DNA of 64,000 nucleotides, from assembly GCA_028281495.1 (NCBI GenBank), contig JANQJU010000007.1:1-64000 (forward strand). The letters run 5' to 3'. Within the stretch, counting starts at the first letter, position 1; every line of letters starts with the position of its first letter. Source of the stretch: SAR324 cluster bacterium (GTDB lineage Bacteria > SAR324 > NAC60-12). The notes under the pieces were generated by a model, which saw only the letters and a program-made list of their open reading frames with translations, made no database searches and was not told the origin of the DNA. Shown here in pieces: positions 1-8,486 of the stretch. The translations under genes and the position numbers were made by a program.

Positions 1-120
1 CACGGATGTTTTCCCTCAGCCGTAACCAATTTCTATAATGGGGATGCCACCTCGCAGCCCTTATTAAAAACCATCCACAAGATGATGGAAGCCAAAGAAA
101 CTGAGGGATCAACGATATGA
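1..120 (+). CDS. C-terminal end of an unidentified protein (5' truncated)
   Basis: An open frame enters from the left edge of the window and ends at TGA (118-120), giving 39 residues that finish in a charged helix-like tail (KMMEAKETEGSTI). The start and most of the gene lie outside the window, so I cannot assign a family. Its stop codon overlaps the ATG of the next ORF in an ATGA arrangement. That overlap is the main reason for thinking both frames are real and translationally coupled. Confidence 0.5.
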   Translation, partial: HGCFPSAVTNFYNGDATSQPLLKTIHKMMEAKETEGSTI

Positions 121-323
121 ATGATACTTCGAACCCCAACCCCGTCCTTACTATAGACCCCATGAATCGCGATTTGGCCACCCGATGGAAAACAACTCTT
201 GGGTTGATTCCCATCTGTCATCTGTTATTGGAGCAGGAGCCTTTATGGTTGAATCTGTTGTGGCTGGACCAAGGCCAAGGGACCATTCCCGATACCTTTC
301 TGCCGGGGAAATCGATCAATTGA
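117..323 (+). CDS. Small hypothetical protein, coupled to the upstream gene
   Basis: This ORF encodes 68 residues and starts in a 4-bp ATGA overlap with the preceding frame, which is typical of translational coupling. The middle is rich in Leu and Trp (LLLEQEPLWLNLLWLDQG) but has no clear membrane segment, signal peptide or cysteine motif. I do not recognise the family. A GGGGAA-N15-TTCCCC inverted repeat spans its stop codon (305-331); it could slow or end transcription, but no T-run follows it. It could be a C-terminal domain or a small accessory subunit of whatever the truncated upstream gene encodes. Confidence 0.4.
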   Translation: MNDTSNPNPVLTIDPMNRDLATRWKTTLGLIPICHLLLEQEPLWLNLLWLDQGQGTIPDTFLPGKSIN

Positions 324-356
324 AGTTCCCCTCTCTGAGATAATCAAACTCTAAAA

Positions 357-371
357 ACTCGAACATCGAGT
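357..371. promoter_or_regulatory. 15-bp perfect palindrome in the gap before the PilZ gene
   Basis: The sequence ACTCGA-ACA-TCGAGT is a perfect inverted repeat with a 3-nt centre, the size of a dimeric repressor site. It is in the 227-bp gap between the small ORF and the PilZ gene, about 180 bp upstream of the PilZ start. The rest of the gap is AT-rich, and I see no convincing -35/-10 pair in it. A chance palindrome is possible. Confidence 0.25.
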
Positions 372-550
372 ATTATAAGAATTTCAACCCGTTGTTTGAG
401 TTTCAAATCGGTTGCTCCGAAGATTCAATTTATGTATAGCATTACATATGGAATTGATTCTTTTTGAAAATGAGCCCCTTATCCTGTTTTTGCGTAGGCA
501 GCCTACATCCAGAATGAACGTCAAATCCCACCGCCCTACATGAGGCCGCT

Positions 551-883
551 ATGGAAATCGAACGCCGAATACACACTCGTCATCCGATGGCAATTGAAGT
601 GAACGCAACGGTCAAGAATAAGTGTTTTGCCGGAGTCACCAAAGATATTTCTAAAGCCGGATTGGGGATTTTCTTACCTGTCAAAATGACGCGTGGAGAT
701 CGATTTGCAGTGGAAGTTGTCTTGTCAGAGACATTCCATTTTACAGGCGTCGTGGTTATTTCCAAACGGATCAAGTGGCGGTGCTATTTCTATGGAGTGC
801 AGTTCTTGGAGGTTCAGCAAGAGACCACAGATGCTTTTCTTCAGCACATCGAAGCAATGGGATTGGAAATCAACTCTTTCTAA
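551..883 (+). CDS. PilZ-domain protein, probable c-di-GMP receptor
   Basis: The 110-residue product is essentially one PilZ domain. It begins with the basic ERRIHTRHP stretch, which matches the RxxxR c-di-GMP-binding arm, and has DISKAGLG about 25 residues later, which matches (D/N)xSxxG. Both halves of the binding signature are therefore present, so ligand binding is likely, although the output is unknown because there is no second domain. PilZ-only proteins usually bind a partner to control motility, exopolysaccharide or transcription. A diguanylate cyclase lies about 40 kb away in this window. The gene is convergent with the adenylate cyclase gene and is followed by a 63-bp gap. The Shine-Dalgarno sequence is weak (GAGG). 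Confidence 0.85.
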   Translation: MEIERRIHTRHPMAIEVNATVKNKCFAGVTKDISKAGLGIFLPVKMTRGDRFAVEVVLSETFHFTGVVVISKRIKWRCYFYGVQFLEVQQETTDAFLQHIEAMGLEINSF

Positions 884-946
884 ATGTTGCCTTCCATAGC
901 CATTCTTTCCGCACCCATACCTCTCTTTTCATTTCTGATTTCCCCA

Positions 947-3145
947 TCACTTTTCTTGCAAGACATGGCTGCCATCCCAATTTTCAGGGACCTGCTCGGG
1001 ATGGGCTTCAAAATGTTGGCACCGCTGCATTAACATTTCTACAACCGGTTCGTGAGGGTACTGTTTGATTAAGGCTTGGAGCAGGGTCTGAGCCTCTTGC
1101 CACTTTTGTTCGAGATAATGCTCAAACGCGTGTTCGTATTGGGTTTGCAGATTGAGGAAGGAGGTTGAAACAAGGTCCTTGCTTTGAGCCACCAATTCAT
1201 ACACCTTCACCCCAGTCCGTTTTCCTTTCACTGTGATGATGTCTAAGAATCGACAATGAAAGTCATCACGAACCGCTAGATAAGTCTGTTCACTAATAAG
1301 AATGGAAGTTTTATAGATGCGATTGGCACTTTCCAACCGTGACGCCAAATTGACGCTATCGCCGATGATCGTATAGTTCAATCGTGATTCGGAACCCACA
1401 TTACCCACAATCACCTCACCCGTGTGAATTCCGATTCGGGTTTGCAACATGGGTTTTCCTTCTTGACGCCAAGTTTTGTTGAGCGTCGGCAGTATCCGTT
1501 GGCATTGCAATGCCGCTTGACAGGCCAAGGCTGGAGTATTGGGTAAAGCTACGGGTGCTCCCCAAAAGGCCATGATGGCATCCCCAATGTACTTATCAAT
1601 GGTACCACGCTCTTTCATGATCACTTGAGACAATTGGTCCAAATAATCAGAAAGGTGCAGCATCAAAGCATCCGGTTCCATCGTTTCAGAAAGTGTGGTG
1701 AATCCAGCAATGTCGGTAAATAAGATGGTCAATTCTTCTTTTTTTCCTCCCAATTTGGCTTCATCTCCGGTCAACACCAACTGTCGCACGACATCGGCGG
1801 GAACGTATTTCTTAAATGATTGCAAACCCTTTGCGGCTGAAAACAAAGACTCACTCAGGACCTGCACTTCCTGAAAACCGGAATCGACCCGATGCACCTG
1901 TTCGAACTGCAAATCCTTGATATTTTCCGTTTCCTTAGCCAATTGCATGATCGGGCGCGACAATCTGCGGCCTAGCCAATACACGACAAATAAAGAACCC
2001 ACCAAAATGACAAGCGTGAGCAATAGAGCTTTTTCTAGCGTTTCATTGATCGGACCGAGCAGGTCGTTTTCTGGAATGACAACCCCGACCATCCATCCTA
2101 ACGGAAATTGGCCTGAAAGCGGTTGGAACACGCTGTAATAATGCTGCCCTTGAACCTCGGCAATTAATGTCGGTTGTTTTAAGTCGATATGCTGTTGATA
2201 GGCTTGTTCAATCCAGGAGTACGGCAGATCTTTCAGTTGAAGAGGGGACAACTCACCATTTGCAGGATCTTCCTTGACCAGTGGCAGGTCTTCGGAAAAT
2301 GCTAGAACCTCTCCATTTCCATTGATGAGGAAGGTGCGGCCGTTTTGGCTAATGTACTGCTCAGAAAAAAATTCTGAAAGTTTCCGCAAAGGGATATCCA
2401 CACCAATCACACCCGCTAATTCACCCTCGGGAGTGAGCATCGGAAAGCTGGCGGTAAGTCCTGGGACTTTGGCTGTCTGAAAGATATAAACATCGGTCCA
2501 TTGGATACGGTGGAGATCAAAAATGTCTTCGTACCATGGATGATCTCTGGGGTCGTAGTCGGTCGCTTCTGTGTGGGTTTCTAAAACTTGGTATTCTTCA
2601 TCGCGATACCACCAGGTTTGTTTTGCCAAATCTTCTGCCGAAGAAGAGTCTTCAGATGCCAAAGAAGAGTCTTCGGAGGGAGGGAGCTGTTCGGACTGGC
2701 TCTGCTGGATTTGTTCCGGAGTGAGGTGGAGGTCTGGAATCTCGTTATCGGCTTGAGAAACCAACCGGGTGGCATATCGGGGATAACGACGAGATTGGAG
2801 AAAACCTCCGTCTTCATCTCCGATATAAATGCTGTCGACATAGGGCAGAACTTTGAGTTCTTCCCATAAGGCTTTCCATATCGCCTCACGGTTTTGCAGC
2901 AGTTGGCTGGCTTCCAACGTCCTACCCAGGCTCGTGATTTGAGCTGCCGGAGTGCCTAGAAATGTTTCTGTTTTTTCTCGGACTTTGGCCGATAACGTTT
3001 GAGTAATCTGAGTGGCAAGCTGAGAAACGGCTTGGTTCGATCCGTCATAAAAAATAAAAGAAAAACTAACTCCTACCAGCAAGATCAACACCACGAACAC
3101 CTGAATGATGCCCATGTGAAAGCTGGTGACTCTTCGTTTTAACAA
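947..3145 (-). CDS. Membrane-bound class III adenylate cyclase (dCache-HAMP-cyclase)
   Basis: This 732-residue receptor cyclase makes cAMP in response to an extracytoplasmic signal. In order: transmembrane helix 12-32; a periplasmic double-Cache sensor about 50-360, with the family motif DYDPRDHPWY near 200; transmembrane helix 373-392; a HAMP-like linker 393-445; and the cyclase domain about 465-655. Metal-binding aspartates are visible in FTDIAGF and KYIGDAIMAF. The adenine-selecting Lys and Asp (DKYIGD, IIGDSVNLASRLE) and the transition-state Asn/Arg (NLASR) are also present, so adenylate rather than guanylate cyclase is expected. A TPR-like helical tail follows. An acidic Ser/Glu insert (141-176) interrupts the sensor and contains a tandem duplication. 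The start is TTG, chosen for a GGAGGAGA ribosome site; an ATG ten codons in is the alternative. Confidence 0.9.
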   Translation of the reverse strand: MLKRRVTSFHMGIIQVFVVLILLVGVSFSFIFYDGSNQAVSQLATQITQTLSAKVREKTETFLGTPAAQITSLGRTLEASQLLQNREAIWKALWEELKVLPYVDSIYIGDEDGGFLQSRRYPRYATRLVSQADNEIPDLHLTPEQIQQSQSEQLPPSEDSSLASEDSSSAEDLAKQTWWYRDEEYQVLETHTEATDYDPRDHPWYEDIFDLHRIQWTDVYIFQTAKVPGLTASFPMLTPEGELAGVIGVDIPLRKLSEFFSEQYISQNGRTFLINGNGEVLAFSEDLPLVKEDPANGELSPLQLKDLPYSWIEQAYQQHIDLKQPTLIAEVQGQHYYSVFQPLSGQFPLGWMVGVVIPENDLLGPINETLEKALLLTLVILVGSLFVVYWLGRRLSRPIMQLAKETENIKDLQFEQVHRVDSGFQEVQVLSESLFSAAKGLQSFKKYVPADVVRQLVLTGDEAKLGGKKEELTILFTDIAGFTTLSETMEPDALMLHLSDYLDQLSQVIMKERGTIDKYIGDAIMAFWGAPVALPNTPALACQAALQCQRILPTLNKTWRQEGKPMLQTRIGIHTGEVIVGNVGSESRLNYTIIGDSVNLASRLESANRIYKTSILISEQTYLAVRDDFHCRFLDIITVKGKRTGVKVYELVAQSKDLVSTSFLNLQTQYEHAFEHYLEQKWQEAQTLLQALIKQYPHEPVVEMLMQRCQHFEAHPEQVPENWDGSHVLQEK
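2636..2677. repeat. 21-bp in-frame tandem duplication inside the adenylate cyclase gene
   Basis: Two adjacent 21-bp copies differ at only a few bases. The unit is seven codons, so the frame is kept, and the copies encode the acidic Ser/Glu-rich insert in the periplasmic sensor (SLASEDSS / SSAEDL). The insert lies between the ordered parts of the Cache domain and is probably a flexible surface loop. Confidence 0.75.
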
Positions 3146-3471
3146 GGGATGTCTCCTCCCAACTCAATCAAGGTGAAGATGTTATATTCGGTGAAACCTG
3201 CTCATGTCAAAGGTGTTCAACGTAAGCAGTTAGGATGGACAAATCTACTGAAAATGGAGGGGGCGTCAAGATAGTTCAGCGTTGAGGGACCAACGAAGGA
3301 GGTGCCATCTGACATTTGAAATCGAGAGAATGGAAGGTACTGCTAGCAGTTTTCTTCATTTTTGAGCAAACAAGGATACGTTTTGACTTTGAATGGAATG
3401 GATTTTTCTCTAGCGTAATTTCAGTTTGTGTGAACCCTTTAGAATTTTTCCTCTTTTCCTGATTAACAATT
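3146..3471. other. 326-bp divergent intergenic region
   Basis: This gap separates the divergent adenylate cyclase and FmdB genes and must hold both promoters, but I cannot place a convincing -35/-10 pair. It contains a CGTTG/CAACG hairpin with a 6-nt loop (3280-3295) and a perfect 12-bp palindrome, ACTGCTAGCAGT (3339-3350), followed by a T-rich stretch. The cyclase ribosome site is at its left edge. No coding frame in it looks real. Confidence 0.4.
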
Positions 3472-3789
3472 ATGCCGCTGTATACTTATATTTGTTCGGA
3501 ATGTGGATATGCTCTGGAAGAACTACAGAAGTTCAATGATGCCCCGCTGACCTTATGTCCGAGTTGTGGGCAATCGTCTCTAAAAAAGCAGGTCTCTCAA
3601 ATTTCGATTAAACCGAAATGGGTGACGATGTTAGATACACATGGCAAAAACCCGCCTGGAACCGCCACACATTCCACTTCCAAATCATCCGAGCTTCCTT
3701 CGCAATCCTCTCCCGCTCATAGTCACGATCATAGTCACGGTCATGCTGGGCATTCATGTGCATTGCACAAGTACGGCTCGCATGAGTGA
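3472..3789 (+). CDS. FmdB-family zinc ribbon protein with His-rich tail
   Basis: The 105-residue product starts with MPLYTYICSECGYALEELQ, the hallmark of the FmdB/CxxC_CxxC_SSSS family, and has two CxxC knuckles (CSEC, CPSC) expected to hold one zinc. The family is widespread, and its function is poorly defined (regulatory roles have been proposed). The C-terminus is unusual: a Ser/His run (HSHDHSHGHAGHSC) with seven histidines and a cysteine that could bind further metal. There is no good Shine-Dalgarno sequence before the ATG, so an unusual leader is possible. It is followed by a small ORF on the same strand. Confidence 0.8.
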   Translation: MPLYTYICSECGYALEELQKFNDAPLTLCPSCGQSSLKKQVSQISIKPKWVTMLDTHGKNPPGTATHSTSKSSELPSQSSPAHSHDHSHGHAGHSCALHKYGSHE

Positions 3790-3892
3790 ACGGGGCCGTT
3801 CCTCTGCTGGATTTCTCTCACAGAATACCCTACAAGGGATTGCTCTTGAATGACCAGATTCTCAGATCATCTTTTGTTTCACGAGGTGTGAC

Positions 3893-4090
3893 ATGGCTAA
3901 TCGAAAAGAGGTGTTGTCGGACATCATCATGACCACGCTCAACAACACAACGAATTGGGATGACTTCCAGCAAGAAGTGAAACGTCAAAAAAATCTCTCT
4001 AAGCTGGATCGAGTGAACGAAAAGTTGAGTCGAATGCGCAAACAAATCCGATCGGGGCAGTCCACTATGAAACAGAAGGACGAGGAATGA
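3893..4090 (+). CDS. Small basic hypothetical protein
   Basis: The 65-residue product is highly charged and helical, with many Lys/Arg/Glu residues and no cysteine or membrane segment. A GAGG ribosome site lies about 7 nt before the ATG, and the ORF follows the FmdB gene by about 100 bp on the same strand. I recognise no family. The charge pattern (QQEVKRQKNLSKLDRVNEKL) suggests a short coiled coil. It is convergent with the pyruvate dehydrogenase operon. Confidence 0.5.
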   Translation: MANRKEVLSDIIMTTLNNTTNWDDFQQEVKRQKNLSKLDRVNEKLSRMRKQIRSGQSTMKQKDEE

Positions 4091-4108
4091 AGTCTAGGAA
4101 TGGAAGCA

Positions 4109-4130
4109 GGTAGAGCAAAGGTAGAGCAAA
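4109..4130. repeat. 11-bp exact tandem duplication
   Basis: GGTAGAGCAAA occurs twice in direct succession in the gap between convergent genes. It is one of several short tandem duplications in this window and has no obvious function. Confidence 0.8.
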
Positions 4131-4158
4131 AAGTGAGGAATGAATGGTATGTGAGAGA

Positions 4159-4185
4159 GCCATCCTTCGATGTGGGAAGGATGGC
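4159..4185. terminator. Hairpin between convergent transcription units
   Basis: GCCATCCTT and AAGGATGGC form a perfect 9-bp stem with a 9-nt loop. It is placed between the 3' ends of the small basic ORF and lpd, where a bidirectional terminator would be expected. There is no T-tract on either side, so it may act as a 3'-end stabiliser or a Rho-assisted terminator rather than a classical intrinsic one. Confidence 0.55.
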
Positions 4186-4224
4186 ATGGAATTGTGGTTT
4201 GAAATAGGACGAAAAATTTCAGAC

Positions 4225-6006
4225 CTAAATATGGATGTAATCGCCGAGTGCTCCATGAGCGGCTTCCATGATCGCTTCCGACAAGGTAGGATGAGCATGC
4301 ACATTTCTCGCGATCTCTTCGATGGTGAGTTCCGCAGCCTGCGCTAAGGTGAATTCTGTCAGCAGCTCGGTGACTTCTGGCCCGATGAGATGAGCCCCCA
4401 AAATTTCACCATATTTTTCATCAACAACAATCTTCACGAAGCCTTCCGTTTCTCCTAACCCCAAGGCTTTGCCATTGACTCCATAAGGGAATCGAACCAC
4501 TTTGACTTGATGGCCTTTTTCCTTAGCTTGGGCCTCTGTCAAACCCATTGAAGCCACTTGAGGATGGCAATACGTGGCCCGTGGCATCATGTCATAATCG
4601 AGCTTCGGCGTGGGGTGCCCGGCAATCACTTCGGCAGCGACAATCCCCATAGCGGATCCCACATGAGCCAGCATCAATTTGGCTGTTACGTCACCAATGG
4701 CATAAATATTAGGGACATTGGTACGCATTTGGTCATCGATCACAATGGCCCCTCGGTCGGTGTTCACACCCACTTTATCCAATCCCAGTTTATCGCTATT
4801 GGGGACGAAACCGATGGCGACCATCACTTGATCGGCTTCCAAGGTTTCTTGCCCTTTTGGTCCCGTCACGGTGACTTTCACGGAAGGTCCAGAAACATCG
4901 ATGTTTTCCACTTTGCTATTGACCATTGTACGGATGCCCGATTTTTTGAAAGACTTTTGCAGTGCATCGGAGACATCTTTATCTTCATTGGGAACAATGG
5001 TGGGTAACATTTCCACGATGGTTACGTCGGAGCCGTATGCATTCCAAACCGTGGCAAATTCCACACCGATGGCTCCGGATCCGACGATCACAGCCTTTTC
5101 AGGAACAGTTTCTTGGAGAATGGCTTCCCAATAGGTCAAGACCTTCTTTCCATCTATGTCCACTCCGGGAATCCTACGAACATCCGACCCAGTGGCAATG
5201 ATAATATTTTGGGCTGTCAGGTCATAATTTTTCCCATCTCCATCGGTGATGCTGAGCGTATTGGCGTCTTTGAACTCCGCAGCGCCCATATGAACCGAAA
5301 TGTTATTCTTTTTACACAAATAACCAATACCCTTGGTCAGCTTTTCAGAGACCTTCCGAGAACGCTTCACTGCAACAGAGTAGTCGACTTTTAAATTGTC
5401 ATAGGAAAAACCAAACTCTTCGCCGCGCTCCCGAATCGTGTGAATGACATCAGCATTTTTGAGCAATGATTTGGAAGGGATACATCCCACATTCAAACAC
5501 ACACCTCCCAACCATTGTTTGTCGATCAGCGCGGTTTTCAATCCTAACTGGGCTGCTCGAATAGCGGCCACATACCCACCCGGACCGGCACCAATGACAG
5601 CAACATCATAGTCTGTGGCTTTTGTAGTCGAGGCAGTGGGGGCTGGGGCCGGAGAAGGGGGAGCTGCGGGGGCAGGTGCTGGAGGAGCCTCGGCAGTTGC
5701 GGCTGCGGGGGTGGATCCAGACAGTTCCGCGTCTCCTTCGGCAATGAGATCTGCCACGTCTTCGTTTTCGTCCTCGCTGAGAACCGCAATGGGCTGCCCG
5801 ACAGCAACTTTGCCACCCGGCTCGATGAATTGGTGACGCAAGTAACCTTCATTCACGGATTCGTATTCCACAATCGCTTTATCCGTTTCGATGTGGGCAA
5901 TCACTTGTTCCGATTCCACATACTCTCCAATTTGTTTTGCCCATGATTCGATCACCCCTTCTTCCATAGTGGGGCTTAAGCTGGGCATTCTAACAATATC
6001 CGCCAT
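4225..6006 (-). CDS. lpd: Dihydrolipoyl dehydrogenase (E3) with N-terminal lipoyl domain
   Basis: This flavoprotein reoxidises dihydrolipoamide in the pyruvate dehydrogenase complex with NAD+. The 593 residues comprise a lipoyl domain (1-80, lipoyl Lys43 in IETDKAIVEYE), an Ala/Pro-rich flexible linker (95-130), an FAD-binding GAGPGGYVAA motif, the redox disulfide Cys170/Cys175 in GGVCLNVGCIPSKS, an NAD-binding region, and the C-terminal catalytic HAHPTLSEA. Classical E3 has about 470 residues and no lipoyl domain; the extended form is known in some proteobacteria and Gram-positives. The lipoyl domain closely resembles that of the E2 encoded just upstream. It is the last gene of the operon, with an AAGGA ribosome site. 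Confidence 0.96.
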   Translation of the reverse strand: MADIVRMPSLSPTMEEGVIESWAKQIGEYVESEQVIAHIETDKAIVEYESVNEGYLRHQFIEPGGKVAVGQPIAVLSEDENEDVADLIAEGDAELSGSTPAAATAEAPPAPAPAAPPSPAPAPTASTTKATDYDVAVIGAGPGGYVAAIRAAQLGLKTALIDKQWLGGVCLNVGCIPSKSLLKNADVIHTIRERGEEFGFSYDNLKVDYSVAVKRSRKVSEKLTKGIGYLCKKNNISVHMGAAEFKDANTLSITDGDGKNYDLTAQNIIIATGSDVRRIPGVDIDGKKVLTYWEAILQETVPEKAVIVGSGAIGVEFATVWNAYGSDVTIVEMLPTIVPNEDKDVSDALQKSFKKSGIRTMVNSKVENIDVSGPSVKVTVTGPKGQETLEADQVMVAIGFVPNSDKLGLDKVGVNTDRGAIVIDDQMRTNVPNIYAIGDVTAKLMLAHVGSAMGIVAAEVIAGHPTPKLDYDMMPRATYCHPQVASMGLTEAQAKEKGHQVKVVRFPYGVNGKALGLGETEGFVKIVVDEKYGEILGAHLIGPEVTELLTEFTLAQAAELTIEEIARNVHAHPTLSEAIMEAAHGALGDYIHI

Positions 6007-6042
6007 GATGATCCTTCTGATTTGAGTTGGGTTGGGATGAAA

Positions 6043-7350
6043 TTACAGCATGAGTGTAATCGGATTTTCGAGGATACGCTTCAATGTTTTCAAAAATTTG
6101 GCACCAACGGCACCATCCACGACGCGATGGTCACAGGATAGGGTAAGACGCATTTGTTTGGTCTTGATTACATTTCCCTCCTCATCCAACTGCAATTCGT
6201 CGGAAGCTTGGGCAATGGCCAAATTACAAGACTGGGGGGGGTTGATAATTGCGGTGAACTGCTCGATACCGAACATGCCTAAATTGGAGGTACCAAAGGT
6301 GCCTCCGGTGAACTCGCTGATGGCTAATTTTTTCTCACGGGCACGTCCAGCCATATCTTTGGTTTCACGAGCAATTTGTCCCAGACCTTTTTGATTCACT
6401 GCTCGGATGATGGGGGTGATGAGTCCATCGGGCGTAGCAACGGCCATGCCGATGTTGGCATTTTTGAATTGAATCATTGCTGTATCGGTGAACCGAGTAT
6501 TCACGTCAGGATGTTCCATCAAAGCGTTCCCACAAGCTTTGATGATCATGTCATTGAGGGAAACCTTCACTTCTCCAGTGGCATTGAGTTTTTTGCGCAG
6601 GGCCAGCAAGGCGTCGACTTGGACTTTGGTTGTTAAAAAGAAGTGCGGAATCCCTTGGGTTGCTTCGAGGAGACGATTCGCAATCGTTTTACGCATACCC
6701 GTGAGGGGAATTTCTTCATATTCGCCTTCGATTTCGAGATCAGGAGCCGGAGTCTTCGCCGGAGCTGGTTTAGGTGCAGGTGCTGCCGCTGGAGCCGCCT
6801 TGGGCGCTGCTGCTTTGAGTTGCACTGCCTGTTCAACATCAGCTTTTACCACTCTACCATTGGGACCCGAACCGCGAATGGTAGCGATGTCGATCCCTTG
6901 TTCGGCTGCTATTTTTTTGGCGAGAGGTGAGGCTTTGATGCGTCCTTCGGTGCTCGGTGCAGGCAAGGGGACATGAACCTCTGGTGTAATATCCTCCATG
7001 CGATGAGCAGTGGCACTGGCTTGGGCATCGTGGTCCGGTTGGGTCATTGGAATGGGTTTCGCGGCTTCCTGCGATTCGGCGGAAGCGATCAAGTCAGCAA
7101 CATCTTCCTCTGCCGTTTCTGAAATCACAGCAACAGGAGTACCGACTGGAACCGTATCTCCAGGTTGAATGAAAAAATGGCGGATGATGCCATCTTCCAA
7201 CGTCTCGTATTCCACCACGGCTTTATCCGTTTCAATGTTCGCCAACACGTCACCAGATTCGACAGTATCTCCGACGTTTTTGGCCCAGGATTCGAGAGTC
7301 CCGGTTTCCATACTAGGACTCAAACTTGGCATATTGATGATTGTTCCCAT
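6043..7350 (-). CDS. aceF: Dihydrolipoamide acetyltransferase (E2) of pyruvate dehydrogenase
   Basis: This protein transfers the acetyl group from lipoamide to CoA and forms the core of the complex. The 435 residues comprise one lipoyl domain (Lys43 in IETDKAVVEYE), a peripheral subunit-binding domain at about 135-172 (ASPLAKKIAAEQGID), an Ala/Pro hinge, and a C-terminal acyltransferase domain with the catalytic DHRVVDG (His408). A single lipoyl domain and the pdhA-pdhB-aceF order indicate the alpha2-beta2 E1 type complex rather than the homodimeric AceE type. The gap to lpd is 36 bp, so both are cotranscribed. The gene contains an eight-G tract (6234-6241 on the plus strand). Confidence 0.96.
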   Translation of the reverse strand: MGTIINMPSLSPSMETGTLESWAKNVGDTVESGDVLANIETDKAVVEYETLEDGIIRHFFIQPGDTVPVGTPVAVISETAEEDVADLIASAESQEAAKPIPMTQPDHDAQASATAHRMEDITPEVHVPLPAPSTEGRIKASPLAKKIAAEQGIDIATIRGSGPNGRVVKADVEQAVQLKAAAPKAAPAAAPAPKPAPAKTPAPDLEIEGEYEEIPLTGMRKTIANRLLEATQGIPHFFLTTKVQVDALLALRKKLNATGEVKVSLNDMIIKACGNALMEHPDVNTRFTDTAMIQFKNANIGMAVATPDGLITPIIRAVNQKGLGQIARETKDMAGRAREKKLAISEFTGGTFGTSNLGMFGIEQFTAIINPPQSCNLAIAQASDELQLDEEGNVIKTKQMRLTLSCDHRVVDGAVGAKFLKTLKRILENPITLML

Positions 7351-7412
7351 AATTTCCTTTTTTTGATCGATTTGTCCGGTTTACACAGAATCAAGCACAG
7401 TGTGAGAGGGAT

Positions 7413-8399
7413 TTATGCCCGGTAAGTGACTTGCTTGACGGCTTCAATAATTCGGTCGGGAGAAGGCAAGGTCGCGATTTCCAAATTTTTAGCATAAGGC
7501 ATGGGGTTTTCAGTAGAAGTGACTCGAACAATCGGAGCATCCAAATAGTCGAAACAACGACTATAGATTTGATCACCAAATTCGGCTCCCACTCCACAAA
7601 ATCGCCATCCTTCTTCGACGATAACCACTCGATTGGTCTTTCGAATGGAACGGCTTACCGTTTCAATATCAAAGGGCTTGATCGTTCGGGGGTCAATCAG
7701 CTCAACATCAATATTCATTTCCTGGAGGTGGGGGATGGCCGCTTTCACAAATTCCACCATACGGCTGTGGGCGATGATGGTCACATCGGAACCTTCTTTC
7801 ATCACATTGGCCACACCCAGGGGCACCAAGTGCTCTCCTTCGGGAACCTCTCCAGGCACCCCATACAGCAATTCGTTTTCTAAAAAGATCACCGGGTCGT
7901 TATCACGAATGGCAGTTTTTAATAGGCCTTTGTGATCGGCTGCTGAAGAGGGAGAAATGACCTTCAAACCGGGCATGAATGCAAAGATGGATTCCATACA
8001 ATGAGAATGTTGGGAAGAGACCTGAGCCGCAGCACCATTGCAGCCTCGCATGACCATAGGGACATTAAACAGGCCCCCAGACATATAATACATTTTGCAG
8101 GCATTGGAGACGATTTGATCCATCGCGACTAAACTGAAATTAAAACTCATGAACTCCACCACAGGACGAAGGCCGACCATTGCGGCACCAACGGCCAATC
8201 CAGTGAATCCGTTTTCGGCAATGGGAGTATCGATCACCCGGCGTGGTCCGAATCGGTCCAGAAGTCCTTCGGAAATTTTGTAAGCGCCATTGTATTCGCC
8301 CACTTCTTCGCCCATCAAAAAGACAGTGGGGTCGCGCTCCATTTCTTCGGTGATGGCTTCGCGCAAGGCTTCTCGAATTGTAATCTTTTTAGTACCCAT
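7413..8399 (-). CDS. pdhB: Pyruvate dehydrogenase E1 component, beta subunit
   Basis: The beta subunit of the thiamine-diphosphate-dependent E1 enzyme, at 328 residues, has the usual length. It shows the conserved N-terminus ITIREALREAITEEM, the MGEEVGEYNGAYKISEGL stretch, TPIAENGFTGLAVGAA, and the C-terminal DAPIVRVTSTENPMPYA typical of the family. The E1-beta subunit contributes the glutamate that activates the cofactor. An AAGGAG ribosome site supports the ATG. It is followed by aceF after 62 bp and preceded by pdhA after 87 bp. Confidence 0.96.
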   Translation of the reverse strand: MGTKKITIREALREAITEEMERDPTVFLMGEEVGEYNGAYKISEGLLDRFGPRRVIDTPIAENGFTGLAVGAAMVGLRPVVEFMSFNFSLVAMDQIVSNACKMYYMSGGLFNVPMVMRGCNGAAAQVSSQHSHCMESIFAFMPGLKVISPSSAADHKGLLKTAIRDNDPVIFLENELLYGVPGEVPEGEHLVPLGVANVMKEGSDVTIIAHSRMVEFVKAAIPHLQEMNIDVELIDPRTIKPFDIETVSRSIRKTNRVVIVEEGWRFCGVGAEFGDQIYSRCFDYLDAPIVRVTSTENPMPYAKNLEIATLPSPDRIIEAVKQVTYRA

Positions 8400-8460
8400 G
8401 AGGCTCCTTCTACTGGAAATCGAAAGTCAGTTGGTTGAGTGGTTTTCAAAGAAAGGTCGG

Positions 8461-8482
8461 TGCAAAGATCACACGCTTTGCA
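8461..8482 (-). other. Stem-loop in the pdhA-pdhB intercistronic gap
   Basis: TGCAAAG and CTTTGCA form a 7-bp stem with an 8-nt loop in the 87-bp spacer just after the pdhA stop codon. Such hairpins often protect or process polycistronic mRNA. There is no T-run, so termination is unlikely. Confidence 0.35.
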
Positions 8483-8486
8483 AAGG

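Noticed and set aside
4480..4500. T-loop-like sequence (GGTTCGATTCC on the minus strand) suggesting a tRNA
   Set aside because: It lies inside the lpd coding sequence, with no acceptor stem or anticodon arm around it.
4558..5007. 149-residue ORF opposite lpd
   Set aside because: It is fully antisense to a strongly conserved enzyme and shows no own signal.
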